Part shown: positions 16,434 through 24,598 of the stretch, piece after piece
How positions within the stretch are numbered: the first letter of the stretch is position 1
How the letters are laid out: each line of letters begins with the position of its first letter
NCBI RefSeq assembly: GCF_002148795.1
Contig: NZ_MPOB01000007.1
Location: 100,566-164,565 of the forward strand
DNA: 64,000 nt
From: Oceanibaculum nanhaiense
Lineage (GTDB): Bacteria > Pseudomonadota > Alphaproteobacteria > Oceanibaculales > Oceanibaculaceae
Reading direction: 5' to 3'
Notes under the pieces: generated by a model
Told to the model about the DNA's origin: nothing
The model's input: the letters and a program-made list of their open reading frames with translations, nothing else
Database searches by the model: none
Made by a program: the position numbers and the translations under genes

Positions 16434-17207
16434 CTAATACGCCATCCAGCCGCCATCGACCATGAGGTTCTCGCCGGTCACATAGCTGGCATCGTCGGAG
16501 GCGAGAAACAGCGCGGCACTCGCCACATCGTCGGGCGTGCCGAGGCGCGGCATCGGCGTGCGCGATTCGGAATAGGCGAGGATCTCGGGAGCGACGGCGC
16601 GGCCGGTCTTGCCGGTCAGAATCTTGCCCGGCGCCACGGCGTTGCACAGGATGTGGTGCTTCGCATAATCCACCGCGATCTGCCGCGTCATATAGACCAG
16701 GCCGGATTTGGACACGCCATAGGCGATGTCGTTGGGGGCGGCGACCATGCCGTGCTGCGAGGTGATGTTCACGATCCGCCCGCGCACGCCCTGCACGATC
16801 TCCTGTGTCAGCATCTGCCGAACGGCGGCGCGCGCCATCAGGAACGGGCCGGTCAGATTCACCGCCATGACGCGGTTCCAGTCGCCCAGCGGCGTGTCGG
16901 TCAGGGGCGTGTCGGTGCCGATGGCGGCATTGTTCACCAGGATGTCCAGCTTGCCGAAGGCGGCCACGGCGGTATCGACCGCTGCCTGCGCCTGGCTTTC
17001 GTCGGAAACATCGGTGGCGACGAAGCGCACGGGATGGCCACCAGCCTCGATCAGCGCGCGAGTCGGCTCGCCGCCCTCGCGCACACTCTCGGACAGGTCG
17101 GCGATGACGATGGCGGCCCCTTCGGCGGCGAAGCGCCGGGCGATGGCCCGGCCAATGCCGGAAGCCGCTCCGGTGATCAGCGCCACCTTGCCGTCCAGCC
17201 TGCCCAT
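16434..17207 (-). CDS. short-chain dehydrogenase/reductase
   Basis: A 257-residue classical SDR with the Rossmann motif TGAASGIG (residues 12-19), NNAAIG, the active-site Ser in ITSQHGM and YGVSK with the catalytic Tyr and Lys. The C-terminus LFLASDDASYVTGENLMVDGGWMAY is typical of FabG-like or hexose-type dehydrogenases. The substrate is not clear. It is upstream of the TRAP operon on the same strand but 215 bases away, so joint regulation is uncertain. Confidence 0.88.
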   Translation of the reverse strand: MGRLDGKVALITGAASGIGRAIARRFAAEGAAIVIADLSESVREGGEPTRALIEAGGHPVRFVATDVSDESQAQAAVDTAVAAFGKLDILVNNAAIGTDTPLTDTPLGDWNRVMAVNLTGPFLMARAAVRQMLTQEIVQGVRGRIVNITSQHGMVAAPNDIAYGVSKSGLVYMTRQIAVDYAKHHILCNAVAPGKILTGKTGRAVAPEILAYSESRTPMPRLGTPDDVASAALFLASDDASYVTGENLMVDGGWMAY

Positions 17208-17233
17208 GTCCCTGCCTCCTATACCCGCGTGCC

Positions 17234-18709
17234 CTACGCCTTCCTGCCGGTCAGCTTGCCAATCGTGCCGGTGGTGCTGAAGCCTTCCTCAAGCGTCGCC
17301 AGCACGATCCTGCCGCCATAGGATTGCACGATCTCGGCGCCGACAACGGTGTCCACGGTGTAGTCTGCGCCTTTCACCAGCACGTCGGGGCGCAATGTCT
17401 CGATCAGGTGGATCGGCGTGTCCTCGGCGAAGATCACCACCATATCGACGCTGGCCAGCGATCCCAGCACGGCGGCGCGCGCGGCTTCCGACTGCACCGG
17501 CCGGTCCTCGCCCTTCAGCCGCTTCACAGAGGCATCGCTGTTGAGGCCGACCACCAGCCGGTCGCAGGCCTTGCGGGCCTGCGCCAGCAGCGAGACATGG
17601 CCCGGATGCAACAGGTCGAAACAGCCGTTGGTGAAGCCGATCTTCAGGCCATGCGCGCGCCAGCCGCGCACCGTCTCGGCGGCGCTGGACAGCGGCAGGG
17701 TCTTGCGGTCCATCGACATCAGGCTGGTGGCGTGCTGCGCGTTCAGGATTTCGCCCGGCGTGGCGACGGCGGTGCCGGCCTTGCCGACGACGATGCCGGC
17801 GGCGAGGTTGGCCAGTTCCGCCGCGCGTTCGACCGGGATGCCGGCGGCCAGCGCGGCGGCCAGCAAGGCGACCACCGTGTCGCCGGCGCCCGATACGTCA
17901 TAGACCTCGCGCGCGGCGGCCTTCAGATGCAGCGGCGGGGCGTCGGCCTGAACCAGCGTCATGCCGTCCTGGCTGCGCGTCACCAGCACCATGGCGACGT
18001 CGCAGGTCTCGATGATCTTGCGGGCGGCTGCCTCCACCTCGTCGTCGGTGCCGGCTGGCAGGCGGCTGGCCTCGGCCAGTTCCTTGCGGTTCGGCGTCAG
18101 GATGGTGGCGCCGCGATAGCGCCCGAAATCCGCCCCCTTGGGATCGACAATGATGGGCCGGCCGGCGGCACGCGCCATCTCTATCAGCCGGGTGACGACC
18201 GCATCGGTCAGCACGCCCTTGCCGTAATCGGACAGGATCAGCCCGCCGCTGGTCGCCAGATCGGTCTCGGCGCGCGACAGCAGATCGGCGACATTGGCGG
18301 GGGAGATCGCGGCCACCAGCTCGTCATCGGCGCGCAGCAGCTGCTGGCCGCTGGCGATGTAGCGGCGCTTCACCGTGGTGCGGCGGTTCTCCTCGAACAG
18401 CAGCTGCGCCTCGATCCGGGTTTCCTCGCCGACCAGCCCGATCAGCATGCGGCCGGCCTCGTCGCGGCCCAGCACGGTCAGGAAGCAACTCTCGGTGCCC
18501 AGCGCTGCCAGGTTGCGCGCCACATTGCCGGCACCGCCCAGCATTGCCTGCTCGCGCTGAATCTGCAGCACTGGGATCGGCGCTTCCGGCGAGATGCGGT
18601 CTACGCTGCCATAGATGAAGCGGTCCAGCATGGCATCGCCGACGCACAGCAGACGGGCGCCGGCGATACGCTCCAGATCGGCGGTGAAATCGGTGGTTTC
18701 CTCGGTCAT
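17234..18709 (-). CDS. hldE: bifunctional heptose 7-phosphate kinase / heptose 1-phosphate adenylyltransferase
   Basis: A 491-residue bifunctional enzyme for ADP-heptose, the inner-core sugar of lipopolysaccharide. The N-terminal PfkB-like kinase (about residues 10-325) has GGAGNVARNLAALG and the catalytic DVSGAGDTVVALLAAAL. The C-terminal cytidylyltransferase-fold domain (about 350-491) has GFTNGCFDLLHPGHVSLLAQA with the HxGH motif. The start at 18709 overlaps the gmhA stop (ATGA), which fixes it and shows coupling. A longer in-frame extension runs through gmhA and is a shadow. Confidence 0.95.
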   Translation of the reverse strand: MTEETTDFTADLERIAGARLLCVGDAMLDRFIYGSVDRISPEAPIPVLQIQREQAMLGGAGNVARNLAALGTESCFLTVLGRDEAGRMLIGLVGEETRIEAQLLFEENRRTTVKRRYIASGQQLLRADDELVAAISPANVADLLSRAETDLATSGGLILSDYGKGVLTDAVVTRLIEMARAAGRPIIVDPKGADFGRYRGATILTPNRKELAEASRLPAGTDDEVEAAARKIIETCDVAMVLVTRSQDGMTLVQADAPPLHLKAAAREVYDVSGAGDTVVALLAAALAAGIPVERAAELANLAAGIVVGKAGTAVATPGEILNAQHATSLMSMDRKTLPLSSAAETVRGWRAHGLKIGFTNGCFDLLHPGHVSLLAQARKACDRLVVGLNSDASVKRLKGEDRPVQSEAARAAVLGSLASVDMVVIFAEDTPIHLIETLRPDVLVKGADYTVDTVVGAEIVQSYGGRIVLATLEEGFSTTGTIGKLTGRKA

Positions 18710-19287
18710 CCGACCAGCCCCAGCTTCTGTTCGATGGCGCCGCACAACATCTGGCCCAGCGTGATGTGCATCTCCTGGATGCGCGCGGTGGTCGAGGACG
18801 GCACGATCAGCAGCGGGTCGGCAAGGCCAACCAGATCGCCGCCATCCTTGCCGCTGAGCGCCGCCGCGCCCGCGCCGATGGCTTTCGCCGCCTGCAGCCC
18901 CTTGATGACGTTGGCGCTGCGCCCGGAGGTGGAGATGCCGATCACCATGTCTTCCTTGCGGCACAGCGCCTCGATCTGCCGGGCGAACAGCTGCTCGAAC
19001 CCCAGATCATTGCCGATGGCGGTCAGCGCCGAGCTGTCGGTGGTCAGCGCCAGCGCCGGGATCGCCTTGCGGTCGGTGATGTAGCGCACCGACAGTTCGG
19101 TCGCCAGATGCTGCGCGTCGGCGGCGCTGCCGCCATTGCCGAAGAAGATCAGCTTGCCGCCGGCCTGGACGGAAGCACAGCACGCCTCGACCAGCGCCGC
19201 GAAGGGTTTCGCCAGCGCATCGCGCGTCGCCGCCGTGACGTCCGCATGCTCCGCGAATTCCGCCGCGTAGAAGGATGCAAGATCCAT
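18706..19287 (-). CDS. gmhA: phosphoheptose isomerase
   Basis: GmhA, 193 residues, turns sedoheptulose 7-phosphate into D-glycero-D-manno-heptose 7-phosphate, the first step to ADP-heptose. It is a SIS-domain protein with FFGNGGSAADAQHLATEL, the catalytic-region ALTTDSSALTAIGNDLGF, STSGRSANVIKGLQAAK and QEMHITLGQMLCGAIEQ carrying the zinc-ligand His and Glu. It is followed by hldE with a 4-base overlap. Confidence 0.95.
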   Translation of the reverse strand: MDLASFYAAEFAEHADVTAATRDALAKPFAALVEACCASVQAGGKLIFFGNGGSAADAQHLATELSVRYITDRKAIPALALTTDSSALTAIGNDLGFEQLFARQIEALCRKEDMVIGISTSGRSANVIKGLQAAKAIGAGAAALSGKDGGDLVGLADPLLIVPSSTTARIQEMHITLGQMLCGAIEQKLGLVG

Positions 19288-19319
19288 TACCGCCCCGTTC
19301 GGGTTAAGGAGTTCCGAAT

Positions 19320-20270
19320 TCAGACTGTGGCGGTTTCCCTAGCACAATTCTCCCGGTACCAGCGATAGGTCTGTTCGATTCCACGGCGCAGATCGATGGC
19401 GGGATACCAGTCCAGCGCCGTGATGCGCGTGATGTCGAGGCGCTTTTCCGGCGTGCCGTCGGGCCGGGATGGATCGAAGTGGATGGCGCCGCGATAGCCG
19501 ACGATGTCCGCGATCAGCTCTGCAAGCTCGCGGATAGAGATGTCGCTGCCGCTGCCGATATTCACCGGCATCGCGTCCGAATAGCCGCGCAGCATGGCGA
19601 GGCAGGCCGTTGCCAGATCGTCGGCATGCAGGAAATCGCGGCGCGGCGTGCCGCTGCCCCAGACCGTCACATCCGGCGCGCCTGCCTCTTTCGCCTCATG
19701 GAAGCGGCGCAGCAGCGCCGGCAGCACATGGCTGCTCTCCGCATCGAAGCGGTCGTGCGGGCCATAGAGGTTGGTCGGCATCGCTACGATGGCGTCGAAC
19801 CCGTGCTGCCGGCGGTAGGCCTGGCAGAGTTTCAGCCCGGCGATCTTGGCGATGGCATAGGCCTCGTTGGTCGGCTCCAGCGCGCCGCTCAGCAGCGCCT
19901 CCTCGCGGATCGGCTGCGGTGTCAGGCGCGGGTAGATGCAGGAGGAGGCGAGATAGAGCAGTTTCGCCGCCCCGTGCCGCCAGGCGGAGTCGATGACATT
20001 GGCGGCGATGCGCAGATTGACCGACAGGAACTCGGTCGGAAAGGCGGCATTGGCGGCGATGCCACCCACCTTCGCGGCGGCGAGGATGACATGGCTGGGC
20101 CGTTCGGCGGCGAAGAAGCGCTCCACAGCGCGTTCGTCGGTCAGATCAAGGTCGGCATGGGTGCGCAGGATGAGGTTTCGGTAGCCCACTGCCTCCAGCC
20201 TGCGACAGATCGCCGATCCGGCCAGCCCGGTATGGCCAGCCACGTAAATCCGGCTGTCCGGTCCCGGCAT
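19320..20270 (-). CDS. fcl: GDP-L-fucose synthase
   Basis: A 316-residue SDR-type epimerase/reductase that turns GDP-4-keto-6-deoxy-mannose into GDP-L-fucose. It has the NADP-binding GHTGLAGSAI at residues 12-21, AAKVGGIAANAAFPTEF, the catalytic LASSCIYP Ser and NEAYAIAKIAG Tyr-Lys pair, and NLYGPHDRF. It is downstream of gmd, with 3 bases between, so the two form one GDP-fucose unit for O-antigen, capsule or exopolysaccharide. Confidence 0.95.
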   Translation of the reverse strand: MPGPDSRIYVAGHTGLAGSAICRRLEAVGYRNLILRTHADLDLTDERAVERFFAAERPSHVILAAAKVGGIAANAAFPTEFLSVNLRIAANVIDSAWRHGAAKLLYLASSCIYPRLTPQPIREEALLSGALEPTNEAYAIAKIAGLKLCQAYRRQHGFDAIVAMPTNLYGPHDRFDAESSHVLPALLRRFHEAKEAGAPDVTVWGSGTPRRDFLHADDLATACLAMLRGYSDAMPVNIGSGSDISIRELAELIADIVGYRGAIHFDPSRPDGTPEKRLDITRITALDWYPAIDLRRGIEQTYRWYRENCARETATV

Positions 20271-20273
20271 GGC

Positions 20274-21308
20274 TCAGGCGGTCATCAGCCGTGGCGCGGG
20301 CTGGGCCGCCTGGACCGGCTGCAGCCCGAGGCGGGCGAGGTCGGCTTCCATCATCTCCGCGATCAGCGCCTCGAACCCGATGGTCGGGCGCCAGCCCAAA
20401 AGCCGCGCCGCCTTGCCGGCATCGCCGCACAAATGATCGACCTCCAGCGGGCGACGACAGGCAGGATCGGCCACCACATGCCGCCGCCAGTCCAGTCCGG
20501 CCTGGCCGAAGGCGATCTCCAGCAATTCGCCGATGGCATGCGACTGGCCGGTGGCGATGACGAAATCCTCCGGCTCCTCCTGCTGCAGCATCAGCCACAT
20601 GGCGCGCACATAATCGGCGGCGTGGCCCCAGTCGCGGCGTACGGACAGATCGCCCAGCGCCAACCGGTCCTGCATGCCGGCGGCGATGCGGGCGGCGGCT
20701 AGCGTCACCTTGCGGGTGACGAAGTTTTCGCCCCGGCGCGGGCTTTCATGGTTGAACAGGATGCCGTTGCAGGCGAACAGCCCGTAGGCGTCGCGGTAGA
20801 CCGCGGTGGCGTTATGCGCGGCCAGCTTGGCCACGCCATAGGGACTGCGCGGGTGGAAGGGCGTGTCCTCGTTCTGCGGCGGCGGCGACGCGCCGAACAT
20901 CTCTGACGATCCGGCCTGATAGAACCGCACCTGCCGCCCGCTGGCCCGGCAATGCGCGTGCAAAGCTTCCAACACCATGGCCGTGCCGGTGGCGATCACC
21001 GCCATGGTGCGGGCGGGCTGCACGAAGGACAGGCCGACATGGCTCTGGCCGGCGAGGTTGTAGAGCTCGTCCGGCTGCGTCTCGTCAATCAGGCGGCGCA
21101 GGAAGCCGGCGTCCAGAATATCGCCCTCATGCAGGAAGAAACGGCGTTCCGTCTCGTCGCTTTCGGCCAGCAGAGGCGCGAGGCGCCAGATGGCGCCACC
21201 CTCGATGCGCCGCGCCAGACCATGCACGGTATAGCCCTGTTCCAGCAGGAATTCCGCGAGGTAGGACCCGTCCTGACCGGCCACGCCGGTGATCAGGGCG
21301 GTCTTCAT
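20274..21308 (-). CDS. gmd: GDP-mannose 4,6-dehydratase
   Basis: Gmd, 344 residues, makes GDP-4-keto-6-deoxy-mannose, feeding GDP-fucose and GDP-rhamnose synthesis. It shows GVAGQDGSYLAEFLLEQGY, LYNLAGQSHVGLSF, the QAGSSEMFG catalytic region, SPYGVAKLAAH with the Tyr-Lys pair, and NHESPRRGENFVTRKVTLAA. The last 20 residues (LGLQPVQAAQPAPRLMTA) are a non-conserved tail. An AT-rich gap shared with the toxin-antitoxin pair lies upstream. Confidence 0.95.
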   Translation of the reverse strand: MKTALITGVAGQDGSYLAEFLLEQGYTVHGLARRIEGGAIWRLAPLLAESDETERRFFLHEGDILDAGFLRRLIDETQPDELYNLAGQSHVGLSFVQPARTMAVIATGTAMVLEALHAHCRASGRQVRFYQAGSSEMFGASPPPQNEDTPFHPRSPYGVAKLAAHNATAVYRDAYGLFACNGILFNHESPRRGENFVTRKVTLAAARIAAGMQDRLALGDLSVRRDWGHAADYVRAMWLMLQQEEPEDFVIATGQSHAIGELLEIAFGQAGLDWRRHVVADPACRRPLEVDHLCGDAGKAARLLGWRPTIGFEALIAEMMEADLARLGLQPVQAAQPAPRLMTA

Positions 21309-21415
21309 GGCTCAGGTCCGGGGCAGGGGATGATTCATAAGAGTAGTATAATAAAAAAATATTCTATTAAAAGAGAGAATCGACACTCAATATACGCCAA
21401 TGACGTAGGTTCCGA
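21309..21415. promoter_or_regulatory. AT-rich divergent region between gmd and a toxin-antitoxin pair
   Basis: A 107-base gap with a marked A/T run (21341-21400). It contains a perfect TATAAT on the plus strand (21347-21352), without a convincing -35 box, and an inverted repeat ATTCT / AGAAT (about 21361-21380). It could hold the autoregulated toxin-antitoxin promoter and the gmd promoter. Confidence 0.4.
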
Positions 21416-21763
21416 TTGACGCACCCTGGCTACATAAGCATCATTGAAACACCGCGCTTTATCGCGGATGCAAAGTCGCGCCTGAGCAGCGATGAGAGAG
21501 ACGCGCTGATCGTTACGCTTGCCCGCAATCCGGCAGCCGGTGTTTTGATCGATGGCGGTGGCGGTCTCCGCAAGCTCCGCGTGGCGACCGGTGGGAGGGG
21601 AAAAAGTGCGGGCGCGCGGGTGATCTATTATTTTTATGATCACACAGTGCTGGTTTTCCTGCTGACGGTATTTGCGAAGAATGAAAAGGCGGATCTAAGC
21701 AAACGCGATCTCGCAATTTTGGCCAAGAGCTGCAAGGCGCTGGCATTACGATATGGTCGGTGA
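21416..21763 (+). CDS. RelE/HigB-type toxin
   Basis: A protein of about 115 residues of the RelE/HigB type II toxin superfamily (COG4737-like), presumed to cut mRNA on the ribosome. It shows RFIADAKSRLSSDERDALIVTL, LRKLRVATGGRGKSAGARVIYYF and the hydrophobic TVLVFLLTVFAKNEKADLSK strands. The start is uncertain: a TTG at 21416 is the furthest, and no ATG is near. The 3' end overlaps the antitoxin gene by 11 bases. The order toxin then antitoxin is of the HigBA kind. DNA here is less GC-rich than neighbours, consistent with transfer. Confidence 0.8.
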   Translation: MTHPGYISIIETPRFIADAKSRLSSDERDALIVTLARNPAAGVLIDGGGGLRKLRVATGGRGKSAGARVIYYFYDHTVLVFLLTVFAKNEKADLSKRDLAILAKSCKALALRYGR

Positions 21764-22064
21764 AATGGGTAAGGACGCTTTCAATCGCATCATGGAAGGG
21801 CTGGAAGACGCGCTGGCCTATGCTGATGGAGATAAGTCGCGCGGGCGGGAAACGCGGATCGAACTGCCAATTCCGGATGTCGCGGTGCTACGTGCGAAAC
21901 TTGGTTTTACCCAGCAGGAATTTGCCAGCTACTGCAAGGTTAGCGTTCGGACGATCCAGAATTGGGAACAGGGGCGCCGCCTGCCTGAAGGGCCGGCGCG
22001 CGTTTTGCTGACGATTATCGACAAAGAGCCTCAGGCCGTTCGCCGGGCTTTAGAGGCCGCCTAA
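21753..22064 (+). CDS. HigA/XRE-type antitoxin with helix-turn-helix
   Basis: A 103-residue protein with an N-terminal toxin-interaction segment (FNRIMEGLEDALAYADGDK) and a C-terminal XRE helix-turn-helix (LRAKLGFTQQEFASYCKVSV then RTIQNWEQGRRLPEGPARVL). It resembles NadS/HigA antitoxins, which neutralise the HigB toxin and repress the operon. It overlaps the toxin gene by 11 bases, and its 3' end converges on glcF with a 4-base overlap. Confidence 0.85.
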   Translation: MVGEMGKDAFNRIMEGLEDALAYADGDKSRGRETRIELPIPDVAVLRAKLGFTQQEFASYCKVSVRTIQNWEQGRRLPEGPARVLLTIIDKEPQAVRRALEAA

Positions 22065-23353
22065 CCCCGTTCCAGCGCCTGCGGCTTGGGGCCGCCGGTC
22101 GCCCAGTCCAGCAACTCGACCGTATGGAGGATGGGGATGTCCGTGGCGCTGCCGATCTGCGTCATGCAGCCGAGATTGCCGGCGGCGATGATATCGGGCT
22201 GCGTCCGCTCGATATTCGCCAGCTTGCGGTCGCGCAACCGCTTGGCGATTTCCGGCTGCAGCATGTTGTAGGTGCCCGCCGAGCCGCAGCAGATATGCCC
22301 TTCCGGCACGTCCTTCACGGTGAAGCCGGCCTGGGTGAGTAGCGCCTGCGGCAGGGTCTTGATCTTCTGGCCGTGCTGCATCGAGCAGGCGGAGTGGTAG
22401 GCCACAATCTGGCCGGTCTCCACCGAGGGGGAAGCCAGGCCCAGCTCTTCCATCAGCTCGGTCACATCCTTCGTGAGAGCCGAGACCCTGGCGGCTTTTT
22501 CCGCCCAGTCCGCATCCTCGCGGAACATGAAGCCGTAATCCTTCACCGTGGTCCCGCAACCCGAGGCGTTGATCACGATGGCATCCAGCCCCTCGCCCTC
22601 GATCTCGCGGGTCCAGGCGGCGATGGTGGATTTGGCGAGGGCATGGGCGCTGTCCTCGCGGCCCATATGATGGGTCAAGGCACCGCAGCAGCTTGCCCCA
22701 GCCGCCACCACCACTTCGCAGCCATGGCGGGTGAGCAGGCGGATGGTCGCCTCGTTGATGCCGGGTGCGAGCACCGGCTGGGCGCAGCCCGACAGCAGCG
22801 CCACGCGCTTGCGGCGCGGCCCCTGCGCGGGAAAGGTCTGCGGTCGGTCCACCGGGGAGGGGCTGGGGATCGCCTTCGGCGCCAGCGCCAGCATCGCTCC
22901 GAGCCTTCCCGGCAGGACATTGCGCAGCGGCCTTGCCAGCCAGGCGCCGATCAGCGCGAGGCGGAAACGGTCCGGATAGGGCAGCAGATTGGCCAGCAGT
23001 GCGCGCATCGCGCGGTCGAGGAAGGGCCGCTTGTAGGTCTTCTCAATATGGCTGCGCGCGTGATCGACCAGATGCATGTAATGCACGCCGGACGGGCAGG
23101 TGGTCATGCAGGACAGGCAGCTGAGGCAGCGGTCGATATGCTTCGCCACCTTCTCGGTCGCCGGGCGGTCACCTTCCAGCATCTCCTTGATCAGGTAGAT
23201 GCGGCCGCGCGGGCTGTCCAGCTCATCCCCCAGCAGCACATAGGTCGGGCAGGTCGCGGTGCAGAAGCCGCAATGCACGCAGGACCGCAGAATATCGTTG
23301 GCAACGGCGATGTCCGGGTCGGCGAGCTGCGCCAGGGAGAAATTCGTCTGCAT
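22061..23353 (-). CDS. glcF: glycolate oxidase iron-sulfur subunit
   Basis: GlcF, 430 residues, is the electron-transfer subunit of membrane-associated glycolate oxidase. Two [4Fe-4S] motifs lie near the N-terminus, CVHCGFCTATCP (residues 26-37) and CLSCLSCMTTCPSGV (about 77-91). Two CCG domains follow, including GASCCGALTHHMG and ICCGSAGTYNML. It is the last gene of the glcDEF operon, lying 5 bases after glcE. Its 3' end overlaps the convergent antitoxin gene. Confidence 0.94.
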   Translation of the reverse strand: MQTNFSLAQLADPDIAVANDILRSCVHCGFCTATCPTYVLLGDELDSPRGRIYLIKEMLEGDRPATEKVAKHIDRCLSCLSCMTTCPSGVHYMHLVDHARSHIEKTYKRPFLDRAMRALLANLLPYPDRFRLALIGAWLARPLRNVLPGRLGAMLALAPKAIPSPSPVDRPQTFPAQGPRRKRVALLSGCAQPVLAPGINEATIRLLTRHGCEVVVAAGASCCGALTHHMGREDSAHALAKSTIAAWTREIEGEGLDAIVINASGCGTTVKDYGFMFREDADWAEKAARVSALTKDVTELMEELGLASPSVETGQIVAYHSACSMQHGQKIKTLPQALLTQAGFTVKDVPEGHICCGSAGTYNMLQPEIAKRLRDRKLANIERTQPDIIAAGNLGCMTQIGSATDIPILHTVELLDWATGGPKPQALERG

Positions 23354-23358
23354 CTGGC

Positions 23359-24588
23359 TTACACCCCCGGATAGAGCCGGCCGGGGTTCAGCACCCCGCG
23401 CGGATCGAACGCATCCTTCACCCGCCGGCTGATGGCGGCGAGGCCCGGTTCCTGTGGCTGAAACATATCGATGGCGGTGCGCACATCCGCGGATGCCCGG
23501 ATCAGCGTGGCATGGCCGCCGCCGGATGCCGCCACGGCGGCGCGCACGGTCCCGGCATGGGCGTCGGGGACGGGCGGCATGCCCAGCCAGACCAGCCCGC
23601 CCTGCCAGTCAAGATAATGCACCGCGCCCGGCGCGGCGGCAGTGATCGCGGCGGCGACACCGGCGCCTGCCATCGGCGCCACGGAAATCCGCCAGAGCTG
23701 CAGCTCCGGTCGGGCGACGAAGGGTGCCACATCGGCCAGCTCGCGCCACAGTGTCTTCGAGTTATGTGTGTGCAGCTCCTCGGTCGGGCCGAGACTGCCG
23801 AGCAGGGTGCGCAGTTCGCGGCAGCGATGCTCGACCGACGGGCCTGGCCCCTCGACGCGGATCGCGGTCACCGACGCGCCGGCCTCGCGCAGATAGGAGA
23901 CGGCGGAGCCGCCCGCGATGTCGGCGGGCAGATGCGCGGCGCTGGCGACCTCGTGCGGACTGCCCATCGCCAGCGCCATGGCGCGGGTGGCGGCGGCACC
24001 GTCGAGGCCGAGCACCAGCACCGTATAGGTCTTCTCCGGTGCCGGCAGCACCTTGAAGGTCAGTTCCGAGGCCACGGTCAGAGTGCCATGGGAGGAGCAG
24101 AACAGCTTCGGCAGATCGTAGCCGGTGACGTTCTTCACCACCCGGCCGCCGGCCTTGTAGATTTCGCCGCGCCCGCTGACACCCTTGAAGCCCAGTATAT
24201 GGTCGCGCGCAGCACCTGCCTTCAGCCGGCGTGGACCGGCGATGTTGCAGGCGAAGATGCCGGCGATGCTGCCGGCACCCGCCTTCTGGCCCAGCAGCGG
24301 CCCCCAGTCGCCGGGCTCGAAGGCCAGCTGCTGGTTCTTTTCCGCCAGCGCCGCCTCGATCTCGGCCAGCAGCGTGCCGGGGCCGGCGCTCATCACCAGC
24401 TCGTCGGCTTCGTACAGGCTGATGCCGCTGAAGCCGCTGGTATCCAGCGTGTGGCCGGCCTGCACCGGGCGGCCCAGGCCGCGCTTCGTGCCGCGTGCGA
24501 CAATCTCCAGCGGCTGTTCCTCACCCACCGCCCAGGCGACGGCGTCGCGCAGCTGCTCCAGCGTTTCGGGGCGCATCACATCGCTCAT
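23359..24588 (-). CDS. glcE: glycolate oxidase FAD-binding subunit
   Basis: GlcE, 409 residues, a partial homolog of GlcD in the glycolate oxidase complex. It has a PCMH-type FAD-binding domain: LEIVARGTKRGLGRPVQAGH, LVMSAGPGTLLAEIEAALAE, GDWGPLLGQKAGAGSIAG and GGRVVKNVTGYDLPKLFCSS. The C-terminus RRVKDAFDPRGVLNPGRLYPGV matches the family end. It sits between glcD and glcF with short gaps on both sides. Confidence 0.94.
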   Translation of the reverse strand: MSDVMRPETLEQLRDAVAWAVGEEQPLEIVARGTKRGLGRPVQAGHTLDTSGFSGISLYEADELVMSAGPGTLLAEIEAALAEKNQQLAFEPGDWGPLLGQKAGAGSIAGIFACNIAGPRRLKAGAARDHILGFKGVSGRGEIYKAGGRVVKNVTGYDLPKLFCSSHGTLTVASELTFKVLPAPEKTYTVLVLGLDGAAATRAMALAMGSPHEVASAAHLPADIAGGSAVSYLREAGASVTAIRVEGPGPSVEHRCRELRTLLGSLGPTEELHTHNSKTLWRELADVAPFVARPELQLWRISVAPMAGAGVAAAITAAAPGAVHYLDWQGGLVWLGMPPVPDAHAGTVRAAVAASGGGHATLIRASADVRTAIDMFQPQEPGLAAISRRVKDAFDPRGVLNPGRLYPGV

Positions 24589-24598
24589 GACCGGGGCC

